A stretch of DNA of 42,243 bases. Source: Facilibium subflavum. GTDB lineage: Bacteria > Pseudomonadota > Gammaproteobacteria > Francisellales > Francisellaceae. This document shows positions 8,522-17,700 of the stretch, one piece after another. A model generated the notes under the pieces. It saw nothing but the letters and a program-made list of their open reading frames with translations. It was not told the origin of the DNA and made no database searches. The position numbers and the translations under genes were made by a program. The stretch is taken from positions 1 through 42,243 of the forward strand of contig NZ_QLIT01000007.1 of NCBI RefSeq assembly GCF_003574485.1. The letters are read 5' to 3'. The first letter of the stretch is position 1. Every line of letters begins with the position of its first letter.

Positions 8522-10330
8522 TTGTTTATAGTGCAATATTTTGCAATATCCCGCTTGAGCGTTATTGTACAGGTTCTGGTTGCATTTATGCTTACCCTGT
8601 CAATGGTATGGTGTGCTTATGCACAAACAAGTAAATCATCATTAATTATTCAGATAAATGGCATCAAAGACAAATCTCTGCAAAAAGAGCTTTCAAGCAA
8701 CCTCACCATTTCACGCTTTAAAGATTACGCCAGTGAACATCCTAATCAAATCCCGATTCTCATGCAAAAAAGCAAAAGCGAGATAATCACCTTACTTCAG
8801 CCTTATGGTTATTATCAGCCTGATATTGATACAAAATTAACACAAGCGAACAACCAATGGCTTGTTACTTTTAATATTCAATTGAATCAACCGCTTAAAA
8901 TCAATCAACTGCAAATTGAAATCAAAGGCGCTGGAAAGTCACTTAAATCATTCCAAGATCTTCTGGATAATTTTCCACTTAAACAAGGCAATGTTTTAAC
9001 ACAACAAGCTTATGAAAAAGCTAAGACAGCGCTAACAAATACAGCATTTGATGAAGGCTTTTTAGACGCGCAACTCATTGCGCATCAAATTCGCATTGAC
9101 CTTAACAGCTATCATGCACAAGTGATTTTAACACTTGACACAGGATCTCGTTATCGCATTGGAAAAATCACAATCAATCAAAAACGATTTAATTATGATG
9201 AAAACCTTATCAACCGCTTGATCAGGCTAAATGAAAATGATCTTTTTACGCAACATAAAATCACTCAGGCAAATAAGCGACTACAGGACAGCGGCTATTT
9301 CAGCGGCGCACAGATTGTGCCGCAAATCTCAAAAAGAGACACGACAAATTACCTTGTTCCGGTCAATGTACAATTAACAGCAGGATACGCCCGAGTGTAC
9401 AGCTTTGGTGTGGGTTACGGCTCTTTCACAGGCCCAAGGGTCAGCTTTGGCACATTATTTCGCCATGTAACAGACTCAGGCCAGCAGTTTTCCTTTAATA
9501 CACAGGCTTCGCCCGCTAACACAAGCTTTAGTACTGTTTATACGATTCCAGGAAAAGACCCATTGCATGATAACTGGCAGATCAACGCACAACAGGATTA
9601 TATTCAAACAGATACGTATAATGAAAGACAGACAAATTTTGGCTTTTCACGCACCCATAAATATGGGCATTGGCACTTATCTTTTGGCATCCAGCAATAT
9701 TTCACGAACTACGATACCAGCGCTCAGCCAAATGATGAATATGGCAAATACTTTGTGCCAACCTTTTCACTACGATTTGATAATATGCGTGAATATGGCT
9801 TTTGGAAAGCAGGTTTGATGGTCAACAACATCTTCCAAACCGCGGTAAAAAGCTTATCTGATCAACATTTTGTAAGAAACGCAACCAGTGCAACATTGAG
9901 CATTCCTTTGATGAAAGAATACAATCGCATCGTGCTTGATGGCAACTTTGGTGCAATGGATGTAAGTAATATCCAAAGTATTGCGCCTAACTTTCGCTTT
10001 TATGCCGGTGGCATTGGAAATTTACTTGGATACCCCTACCTAAGCCAAGGGCCTGCTATTAATGGGAATATTACCGGCGGAAAATACCTGGCAACCGCGT
10101 TTGCAGGTGTTGAGCAACGCATCTATGGCAATTTCAGCATGATGCTTTATTACAATACGGGGAATGCATCAAATAAAATCGATTTTAGTGATGTTGAGAT
10201 ATTAAGAGCAGCTGGTATTGGATTAAGCTATAAAACGCCACTTGGCCCATTTATGCTTTTTCTCAGCAGAACCTTAAACCCAGGTGATGAGCATTGGCGC
10301 GCTGATATCAGCATAGGAATTACGTTATGA
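8522..10330 (+). CDS. tamA: Translocation and assembly module outer-membrane subunit TamA (Omp85 family)
   Basis: TamA is a BamA-like outer-membrane barrel that works with TamB in inserting autotransporters and in envelope lipid/protein homeostasis. The 602 residues begin with a hydrophobic signal region ending AYAQ (likely cleavage after CAYA). POTRA-type repeats follow to about residue 290, then a 16-strand-type barrel to the C-terminus (DISIGITL). The usual length is near 580. The start is uncertain: the frame opens at TTG 8522, with GTG 8531 and TTG 8555 as alternatives, none with a clear ribosome-binding site; the first in-frame ATG (8588) would cut into the signal peptide. It overlaps tamB by four bases (ATGA), a translational coupling typical of this pair. 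Confidence 0.9.
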   Translation: MFIVQYFAISRLSVIVQVLVAFMLTLSMVWCAYAQTSKSSLIIQINGIKDKSLQKELSSNLTISRFKDYASEHPNQIPILMQKSKSEIITLLQPYGYYQPDIDTKLTQANNQWLVTFNIQLNQPLKINQLQIEIKGAGKSLKSFQDLLDNFPLKQGNVLTQQAYEKAKTALTNTAFDEGFLDAQLIAHQIRIDLNSYHAQVILTLDTGSRYRIGKITINQKRFNYDENLINRLIRLNENDLFTQHKITQANKRLQDSGYFSGAQIVPQISKRDTTNYLVPVNVQLTAGYARVYSFGVGYGSFTGPRVSFGTLFRHVTDSGQQFSFNTQASPANTSFSTVYTIPGKDPLHDNWQINAQQDYIQTDTYNERQTNFGFSRTHKYGHWHLSFGIQQYFTNYDTSAQPNDEYGKYFVPTFSLRFDNMREYGFWKAGLMVNNIFQTAVKSLSDQHFVRNATSATLSIPLMKEYNRIVLDGNFGAMDVSNIQSIAPNFRFYAGGIGNLLGYPYLSQGPAINGNITGGKYLATAFAGVEQRIYGNFSMMLYYNTGNASNKIDFSDVEILRAAGIGLSYKTPLGPFMLFLSRTLNPGDEHWRADISIGITL

Positions 10331-13300
10331 AGAAATGGTCTAAACGTATTGCTGTGATCATATCTTTTCTGTTACTGCTTATTGCAGCAATCCTAAGCTT
10401 TTTACTATTTACCACCCAAGGCTTAAAAATCAGTCAGCGCATTGCCAATGCCATATTACATCAACAAGGAGTTTACCTGTCAGGTGATATCTCTGGCACA
10501 ATAACCAACCTGCATCTTCAAAAGCTTATCATTAAACAAGATGACGTTGATATTGAAATTGATGATATTACCATTGACTGGTCTTTAACGGATCTTTTAC
10601 TCAATCAGCACCTTACGGTTAATACCTTAATCGCTCAAAATGCTCGCGTTAACGTAAAGCTTGACACGCAAAAGACCAACATGCCTTCTACTGAGCCTTT
10701 TGTGATGCCATTAAACCTTTATGCCAAAAACATACAGGTACAGAATATCAGCTATCTTATGGACAACAAGCCAATCATTAAAGCACAAAAAACACATATA
10801 ACAAAGCTTACGATTATTGGCGATAAACTAACCCTTTATCAGACCTCACTTAACATTCCTCAATACCAAAGCAACCTTAACCTTAGCGGTTATATTCACT
10901 TAAATGACCCATTTAACACAAATCTTACTTTAAATCAGCTTAATGCAACCTATCAAAAATATTCACTTAAAAGCACACAAACACATATCTACGGAAGCTT
11001 TGCCAAACAGTTTTTCATTACAAGCCAAGGCAAAATAGTTGAAAACAAAACGACACACCTCTACCAGCTAAAAAGCACTTTTAACCCTGGTGAGATCAAT
11101 ACTGTATTAGAAATCCCTAAGACACTGAAGCTGACAACTGATTTTATCTTTCATGATAAGATCGACTGGCAAATGCAATTGCAATCACTGAAGCAAAATC
11201 TGCCTGCACATCTGAACATTGGTGGCACAATAAGCACAAAAGAAAATCACTTCACACTTACCACACATTTTTGCGATGCTTTGATGTATCAGCAAAAACT
11301 ACACTGCCAGTTAATGCTCTCACAGCGTGATAATGGCATTGAGGTTGCACCTTTTATCGTTACCAACGAAAATAATAATGACAAAATAAGTGCAGACTTT
11401 TCGCTTAAAAACGGTATTTTATCTGCCAACTGGCAAGCGCATATTTTGGATTTAAAGCGCTATCTATCAACACTGCAAGGCAGTATTAAAACAAATGGCG
11501 CAATTAAAGTAGATCAAAAACAAGCGCAATCACTTAAGCTTGATTTTGATTTATCTGATATCCGTTATGGGCACAACTTATCACTTTCATCACTTACTTT
11601 ATCTATAGATGAGAATAAGCTTGATCTTCAAGCACAAGCACCCAGTGCCGATATTGATCTGCAAAGTGATCTTAAGCGCTTATCTTTACAAGGCATTGTA
11701 CTGCAACTGACCAAACTTCAGATTAAAGATAAGCTTTCCCATCAGCTTTGGCAACTAAAAGCCCCAACAGCGATTTCATTGACAAAAGAAAATGGCGTAC
11801 AAGTAGATGATTTGCATTTAACAAATGCTATTGGGGATTATGTGGATCTAAATGCAAATGCCACATCAAACATCACACAGTTTCAAGCAAAAGCGCTTTT
11901 AACCCCTGGTCAATTCTTCCCAGAAGGCCCTTTGCGTGAAGGTGATCTAAAGCTTTTAATTGACGCAAACTTTAATCAAGCTGCAAACCAAACACCCATT
12001 GCAAGTCTAAATATACATGGCAGTGGTCAACTCATTCAGATAACACCGAATATCTTCACAAAACTCAATCTTACAAACCCAATACAACAGGCACTTGATA
12101 TTTCTTCTTTATCATTTAAAGCCAGCTTAAAAGACAAAAAAGTCGATGCCAAATTAAAGGCAAGCTTCCCAGGAAACAAAGTGAATGCTAAGGCAGATAT
12201 ACAAAACGTTGAACTTGCAGATCTTACCAATGCTCGTATTAATGCATCAGTTAATGTACTTGCGAGCAATCTTGCCTGGCTTAGCAGCTTTTTCCCACAA
12301 TTTCCAACGAAAATCACAAAAGGAGATATCACGGCAAATCTTCACTTTAGTAAAAAACTAATGCAACCCGAAATAAGCGGCAATATTTTATTAAAAAACG
12401 GTGAAATAACGTTGTTGCCGCTTAATAGTGAAATTAATCAGTTAAAAGCCTCTATCGATATCACACCGCCGCTTAAGATGAATATCAATGCATCTGGGGC
12501 GATTAAAAATCAGCCATTTAGCATCACCGGAACCAGTGAGCTTATCAATGGTCATGTAAATACAAAACTATTTATAAACGGCAAAAAACTCAACTTAATC
12601 AATACACCAGAGCGCTCACTTACCTTATCACCAGATCTTGTTTTCACTAAAAATGGCAGCATGTCGCTAAGTGGGAATTTGTTTATCGATGCACTGATGG
12701 TTAACCTTCAAGCATTAAAAAGCACTAATCTTCAGAATACGATTCAAAATGATGTTATCTATGTCAACAAGGCAAACCAGCCTCTTGAAGACAAGCAAGA
12801 AGCCAATCCTTTTGATCTTAATATTAAAGTGGATCTTGGGGATAATGCGCACTTATCAGGGCTTGGTATTCAAACACAAATCAAAGGTAGTATTAACATC
12901 ACAAGCAAGCCCAACCAGCCTGTTTTAGGCGTTGGGATTATCATACCAAAAGATGGCGTTTTTAATGCTTATGGAAAAACTTTCACGCTTAGCAGTGACT
13001 CAAAGATTATGTTTAACAGCACACCCATTGGTAACCCACTGTTATCGATTACGGCTTACTATCACATTCCAAGCTCAGTGCAATTAACACAACAAGATGC
13101 ACCCGATGAAATCGGTATTGAAATTACAGGCACGGCAAATAATCCCAATATTCGCCTTTTTTCCAAACCCATGTTAAAGCAATCCGACATTCTCTCATAT
13201 ATTTTATTTGGTCGAACGCTTGATGATGACAGCAGTTCACAAAACGCATCTGACGCCTTATCACAAGCTGCTTTACTCTTAGCAATCAATGAAGGCGGCA

Positions 13301-13596
13301 GTGGTATTATCGATGAATTAAAAGACAGACTTGCACTAACAGAGTTTTCTCTTGGCAGCCTAAATAGCACTCAAACGACTACGACCAATACAACAAGTCA
13401 ACAAAATAACACGGCTGTATTTATTGGAAAGCAACTGACACCAAGACTTTATCTGAGCTATGGTGTCGGTGTATTTACAGGAGAGCAGCAAGGTATTGCT
13501 ACTTTTGCCTTAACACCAAACTGGAAGCTTAAAGGTGATATTACAAGCTTTGATCGCGGTGCAGATATCTTATATCAAACACATTCAAGCGACTAA
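10327..13596 (+). CDS. tamB: Translocation and assembly module inner-membrane subunit TamB (DUF490, AsmA-like)
   Basis: TamB is a long periplasm-spanning beta-taco protein anchored in the inner membrane that contacts TamA. The 1089 residues begin with a signal anchor (about 8-30, IAVIISFLLLLIAAILSFLL), followed by long beta-rich, Asn/Lys-rich repeats. The conserved C-terminal TamB domain includes SYILFGRTLDDDSSS, AALLLAINEGGSG and LSYGVGVFTGEQ. E. coli TamB is 1259 residues, so this one is somewhat shorter. The start ATG overlaps the tamA stop. The gene converges on a small minus-strand gene across a 178-bp spacer rich in inverted repeats. Confidence 0.93.
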   Translation: MKKWSKRIAVIISFLLLLIAAILSFLLFTTQGLKISQRIANAILHQQGVYLSGDISGTITNLHLQKLIIKQDDVDIEIDDITIDWSLTDLLLNQHLTVNTLIAQNARVNVKLDTQKTNMPSTEPFVMPLNLYAKNIQVQNISYLMDNKPIIKAQKTHITKLTIIGDKLTLYQTSLNIPQYQSNLNLSGYIHLNDPFNTNLTLNQLNATYQKYSLKSTQTHIYGSFAKQFFITSQGKIVENKTTHLYQLKSTFNPGEINTVLEIPKTLKLTTDFIFHDKIDWQMQLQSLKQNLPAHLNIGGTISTKENHFTLTTHFCDALMYQQKLHCQLMLSQRDNGIEVAPFIVTNENNNDKISADFSLKNGILSANWQAHILDLKRYLSTLQGSIKTNGAIKVDQKQAQSLKLDFDLSDIRYGHNLSLSSLTLSIDENKLDLQAQAPSADIDLQSDLKRLSLQGIVLQLTKLQIKDKLSHQLWQLKAPTAISLTKENGVQVDDLHLTNAIGDYVDLNANATSNITQFQAKALLTPGQFFPEGPLREGDLKLLIDANFNQAANQTPIASLNIHGSGQLIQITPNIFTKLNLTNPIQQALDISSLSFKASLKDKKVDAKLKASFPGNKVNAKADIQNVELADLTNARINASVNVLASNLAWLSSFFPQFPTKITKGDITANLHFSKKLMQPEISGNILLKNGEITLLPLNSEINQLKASIDITPPLKMNINASGAIKNQPFSITGTSELINGHVNTKLFINGKKLNLINTPERSLTLSPDLVFTKNGSMSLSGNLFIDALMVNLQALKSTNLQNTIQNDVIYVNKANQPLEDKQEANPFDLNIKVDLGDNAHLSGLGIQTQIKGSINITSKPNQPVLGVGIIIPKDGVFNAYGKTFTLSSDSKIMFNSTPIGNPLLSITAYYHIPSSVQLTQQDAPDEIGIEITGTANNPNIRLFSKPMLKQSDILSYILFGRTLDDDSSSQNASDALSQAALLLAINEGGSGIIDELKDRLALTEFSLGSLNSTQTTTTNTTSQQNNTAVFIGKQLTPRLYLSYGVGVFTGEQQGIATFALTPNWKLKGDITSFDRGADILYQTHSSD

Positions 13597-13640
13597 AGTC
13601 TATACCCATCGTAAATCATTTTGTACATTTCTTGCTGCAC

Positions 13641-13719
13641 ATTATTGTTGACCCTAATGCGATAAATTATGGGGTACCATTAAGGCCAACAATAATATGC
13701 GCTATATCGTTTTAGCGCA
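13641..13719 (-). repeat. Two adjacent hairpins downstream of the 78-aa gene
   Basis: The first has 19-base arms at 13641-13659 and 13678-13696 with an 18-base loop. Two positions are A-C mismatches in plus-strand RNA but G-U wobbles in minus-strand RNA, so the stem is fully paired only as minus-strand RNA. The second is a perfect 7-bp stem TGCGCTA/TAGCGCA (13698-13704, 13713-13719). Both lie in the 3' region of the 78-aa minus-strand gene. No T-run follows, so a simple terminator is unlikely. A 3'-end RNA element or small RNA is possible. Confidence 0.5.
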
Positions 13720-13774
13720 GAAATGATAAGGCCTAGCCTATAGATAATAAGGCCAATAGTATTCTACCTGATAA

Positions 13775-14011
13775 TTAGTTTTCAGGCGCTAGATCTGAGT
13801 TATTTGCATACATTTCCATATGAAAAAAAGCGTTTATCTGCTCTTCATATAACTCAGGATCAGCCTGCGCTAAACGCCAATCAACCCCTTGATTTTCTGA
13901 GGGAAGGCTACCCACAAAATGGCCATCTCCTAAGTAACCATCAGCACCTGGTACTGGTATTTCACGGCTATTTGGGATGTCAATTGGCTGACTACGGTTT
14001 ATTTTAGGCAT
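13775..14011 (-). CDS. Small acidic protein of unknown function (78 aa)
   Basis: I do not recognise this protein. The frame can open at ATG 14032, but ATG 14011 is preceded by AGGAG at seven bases and gives MPKINRSQPIDIP, so I choose that start; the other adds seven residues that overlap the ribosome-binding site. The product is hydrophilic and acidic, with Pro/Gly-rich segments (PNSREIPVPGADGYLGDGHF) and an acidic tail (NNSDLAPEN). It has no signal peptide, membrane segment or cysteine. The strong ribosome-binding site supports a real gene. It lies alone between tamB (convergent) and a small HTH gene on the same strand 258 bases upstream. Confidence 0.6.
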   Translation of the reverse strand: MPKINRSQPIDIPNSREIPVPGADGYLGDGHFVGSLPSENQGVDWRLAQADPELYEEQINAFFHMEMYANNSDLAPEN

Positions 14012-14269
14012 CTTCTTTCTCCTAGTATTCATTTATCTTTAATGTAAATTTACCAGATGCTTAAATACATCCAGCACCATGTCATAAGACAGACAGAATA
14101 TAACGAATATTTAGGCTAAAAGCGATACCGCAAGGTCACTTCGGACAAGCTGACTGTATTGAGAAAGTATTTTTGATCAAGTGGAAATAAAACAGATTTA
14201 GCAATAGAAACGCTCGAAGATAGCTTCACCGCCCCCTGGCTTTAACCATATAGACAATTTGCTTATGGT
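14012..14269. other. 258-bp spacer between the two small genes
   Basis: No intact gene is supported. Around 14120-14230 one plus-strand frame reads KRYRKVTSDKLTVLRKYF, then a stop, then a further open stretch of about 25 codons ending at a second stop. This looks like a possible decayed coding remnant, but I cannot assign it to a family. The promoter of the 78-aa gene should lie near 14012-14100; nothing clear was found. Confidence 0.35.
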
Positions 14270-14563
14270 TTAGTGATAGACAACCCATTTACGGCTAAAG
14301 ATATTGTATTTATTTACTTTTGATTCATGAATTTTGGCTAACACATCACATTGGCCTGCGGCGTGTTTGTAGTCTTTTTTTGCCAAAGAAATCCCATAAC
14401 GTCGACACCAGCGCTTCACTGTCCAAACTTTATAGCCTGTCATATCTGATGCTTCAATATAAGAAATGCCCTTTTCATAAAAATCCTGTAAAACCTCATT
14501 GGCAGACTTGCCATATTTTTTAGCCATATTGATTTCAAAATTATCACTGTATTGATTTGGCAT
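14270..14563 (-). CDS. Small helix-turn-helix protein (97 aa), putative DNA-binding
   Basis: A 97-residue protein starting MPNQYSDNFEINMAKKYGKS. Residues about 33-60 (GISYIEASDMTGYKVWTVKR, then WCRRYGISL) have the helix-turn-recognition-helix rhythm of small HTH domains, as in phage or transposon regulators and resolvase-like HTH modules. The rest is basic and polar, with no effector domain. An AGGAG site five bases before the ATG supports the start. Its upstream region (14599-14712) contains two perfect 9-bp inverted repeats that could be operators. It is not obviously a transposase. A sequence-specific regulator is the likeliest role, with autoregulation possible; the target is unknown. Confidence 0.6.
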   Translation of the reverse strand: MPNQYSDNFEINMAKKYGKSANEVLQDFYEKGISYIEASDMTGYKVWTVKRWCRRYGISLAKKDYKHAAGQCDVLAKIHESKVNKYNIFSRKWVVYH

Positions 14564-14598
14564 ATACGCTCCTTTTCACAGTATGATTAAAAGCTAAC

Positions 14599-14712
14599 AT
14601 ACCACTCATAAACCCTTTCACAACCTTTATTACTTTGTCTTTTGCGAGTGGTATATGTGCCACAAAGTGTATCATGCAGCACTTGCTTTAAATGGTAAAG
14701 ATATTGTGGCAC
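14599..14712 (-). promoter_or_regulatory. Inverted-repeat-rich upstream region of the HTH gene
   Basis: Two independent perfect 9-bp inverted repeats stand in tandem: ATACCACTC (14599-14607) with GAGTGGTAT (14646-14654), and GTGCCACAA (14657-14665) with TTGTGGCAC (14704-14712). The second encloses an inner AAGTG/CACTT pair (14665-14669, 14680-14684). The spacing is wide (38 bases each), so they may be paired operator half-sites or RNA stems. The block lies in the 213-bp gap between dnaE and the HTH gene, directly upstream of the latter. Confidence 0.45.
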
Positions 14713-14776
14713 AGAAAGCACAGATCTACTAATAAATAAAATTAATTATATATATAACGAAAAGGTATACCGGTAA

Positions 14777-17700
14777 TCAATGAATTAAAGAAAGATGAAA
14801 AGATTTTACAGGCTCATCATGACATAATGAAACAAGTTTGTATATCGAGCATGGCACAGTTTCACTTAATAGATCCACCTCATAGCCAGGCATCTCAAAC
14901 TTAATCCTGATGGTTTTTTCATTATGATTTTTTTGCGTACAATCTGATAACAACCGATACACTGTTGAGGCTTTTTCCAATGGTAGTTTAAAACACAATC
15001 CTTTAATATGTGTGTCGATATATTGCTGGATTGCTTGAATCTCTAATGCGTTAATCCTCAACTGATCATTATAAGCATCAATACTTGCCTCACCTTCAAC
15101 AATAATCGTCTCATCAACCTTTAAAAGTGGTTTAACACGATCAAATAACTCACTAAAAACAACCAGCTCTAAACGCTCATTGCCATCATCAATCTGAAGC
15201 ACCCCCATTAAGTTACCTGATTTTGTTTTGCGCTGAGTGATTGATACCACAATCCCAGCAAGCACAATTGACTCCTTTCGTCGGGTGGGTGTAATTTGAT
15301 TCAAAGGGGTTATATTTAGTTTTTTTAACCAAAAACGATCTTCATCAATCAAGTGCCCAGACAAAGATAAGCCCAAGACAGATTTTTCATAAATAAGTTT
15401 TTGCTTATTCGACCACTTCTGGATGCTTTCTAATGGCAATGGTGCCGGTTTATGCGCAACACTATCACCGAACCCAAATAAGTCCATCTGGCCACTGTTT
15501 TGCATTTTCTCAACCTGTTCAGCTGATTTCATTGCATCATCCAGCTGCGCGATCAGGCTTTCTCTTTCCTGATTAAACCCGTCCATTGCACCTGAGAAAA
15601 CAAGTGCTTCACAAACACGCTTATTCACCTTACGTAAATCAACACGTGCACAAAAATCATAAAGGTCTTGAAACGCACCATTTTGCTGTCTTTCCAATAA
15701 AATCATATCAATTGCTGAATGCCCTACACCCTTAATGGCACCAAGCCCATAAACAATTTGTGCTTCTTTATTCACTGTAAAATCATATTGACTGGTGTTG
15801 ATATCTGGCAACAGCAAGACAACGCCAATTTTTTTACACTCGTTAATAAAATTAACGACCTTATCGGTATTATCCATATCCGAAGATAAAACAGCCGCCA
15901 TAAATGCTTCTGGGTAATGTGCCTTCAAATAGGCAGTTTGATATGATACCAAAGCATAAGCAGCCGAATGTGATTTATTAAAACCATACTTGGCAAACTC
16001 TTCCATTAAATCAAAAATTGAGCTTGCTAATTTCACATCAATGCCATTCTCAGAAGCACCTTTTTCAAAGCTCTCACGCTGTTTTGCCATCTCCTCAGGG
16101 ATTTTCTTACCCATTGCACGGCGCAATAAATCAGCCTGCCCCAATGAATAATTTGCCAAAACCTGAGCAATTTGCATTACCTGTTCTTGATATAAAATTG
16201 TTCCATAAGTCTCCTTGAGTATCCCCTCAAGGCTTGGATGTGGAAAAACAACCTTTTGACGACCATGCTTACAATTAACAAAATCATCCACCATCCCTGA
16301 ACCCAAAGGCCCTGGCCGATACAAGGCAACCAAAGCGATAATATCCTCAAAACAATCCGGTCTTAGCCGCTTTATCAGCTCCTTCATCCCTCTTGATTCC
16401 AGCTGGAAAACACCCGTTGTCTCGGCTTTTTGCAGTAATACAAATGTTTTTTGATCATCCATAGGAATCAAATCAATATCAAGTTCACTTTGGCCTTCTT
16501 GCATGCGCTGTTTGTTCACAATCTTAAGCGCATTATTAATAATGGTTAAATTCCTAAGACCCAAAAAGTCAAACTTGACCAGACCAACTTCCTCAACATC
16601 TTTTTTATCAAATTGTGTCACAAGCTGTGTTGAGCCTTCCTCACAATATACCGGGGAGAAATCTGTGACTTTAGAAGGTGAAATCACAACACCTGCGGCA
16701 TGTTTACCAACGCTGCGCGTTAACCCCTCTAATTTCTTTGCTGTCTGCAAGATATCTGCAACGGTATCATCTTCTTTTGCAAACGCATAAAGCGGTGTGC
16801 CTTCACAAGTTGCATCATCAAGTTTAATGCCTAAGTCATTTGGAATCAGTTTGGCAATTTTATCAACAAACCCATACGGCTGACCTAACACACGCCCGAC
16901 ATCTCGTACGACTGCTTTAGCTGCCATAGAGCCATATGTGATAATTTGTGAGACACTTTGATCTCCATATTTTTGTGCCACATATTCAATTACCCGGTCG
17001 CGACCATCCATACAAAAATCAATATCAAAATCTGGCATGGAAACACGCTCTGGATTCAAGAATCTCTCAAAAAGCAATCCATAAGGAATCGGGTTAATAT
17101 CGGTAATACCTAATGCATAGGCAACCAATGATCCAGCCCCTGAACCACGTCCAGGCCCCACAGGAATATCATGATCTTTAGACCACTGAATAAAGTCAGC
17201 AACAATCAAAAAATACCCAGGAAAACCCATTTGGCAAATCACATCAATTTCTTTTTGCAAACGGGCTTGATACGATTGCCTTATCTGTTGCTGTTCCTTA
17301 TCTGATTTTCCCATAAGTAACAGATCAAATCGCTTATTTAACCCCTCATAAGACACTTTGGAAAAATAGGCCTCTTCAGTCATCCCATCAGGGATATCAA
17401 ACTTCGGTAGAACAGCGTTACCAAGTGTGAAAGTCACATTACAGTTCTCAGCAATATACACACTATTATCAAGACTTTCCGGGATATCTGCAAATAACTG
17501 ACACATTTCATCTGCTGAGCGTAGATACTGCTGTGCGGTATACTGACTTTTTCGTGTTTCATCTAAAAGCGTATAACCTTCATAAATACCAACGCGCACT
17601 TCATGGTCATCATAATCATCCGCATCAAGAAAACGCACGTTATTGGTAGCAACAAGGGGAATCTGTTCTGATGCTGCTAATTGTGATGCAAGCGTGATAT

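Noticed and set aside
13660-13677. CRISPR-like array among the tamB-downstream repeats
   Set aside because: Only isolated inverted repeats and short TAAGGCC repeats occur; there is no regular repeat-spacer pattern and no cas gene.
14011-14032. Longer start (ATG 14032) of the 78-aa gene
   Set aside because: The extra codons contain the AGGAG ribosome-binding site that serves ATG 14011.
14564-14776. Possible tRNA or riboswitch in the dnaE-HTH gap because of its stems
   Set aside because: No cloverleaf, CCA end, T-loop GTTCRA or known riboswitch core was found.
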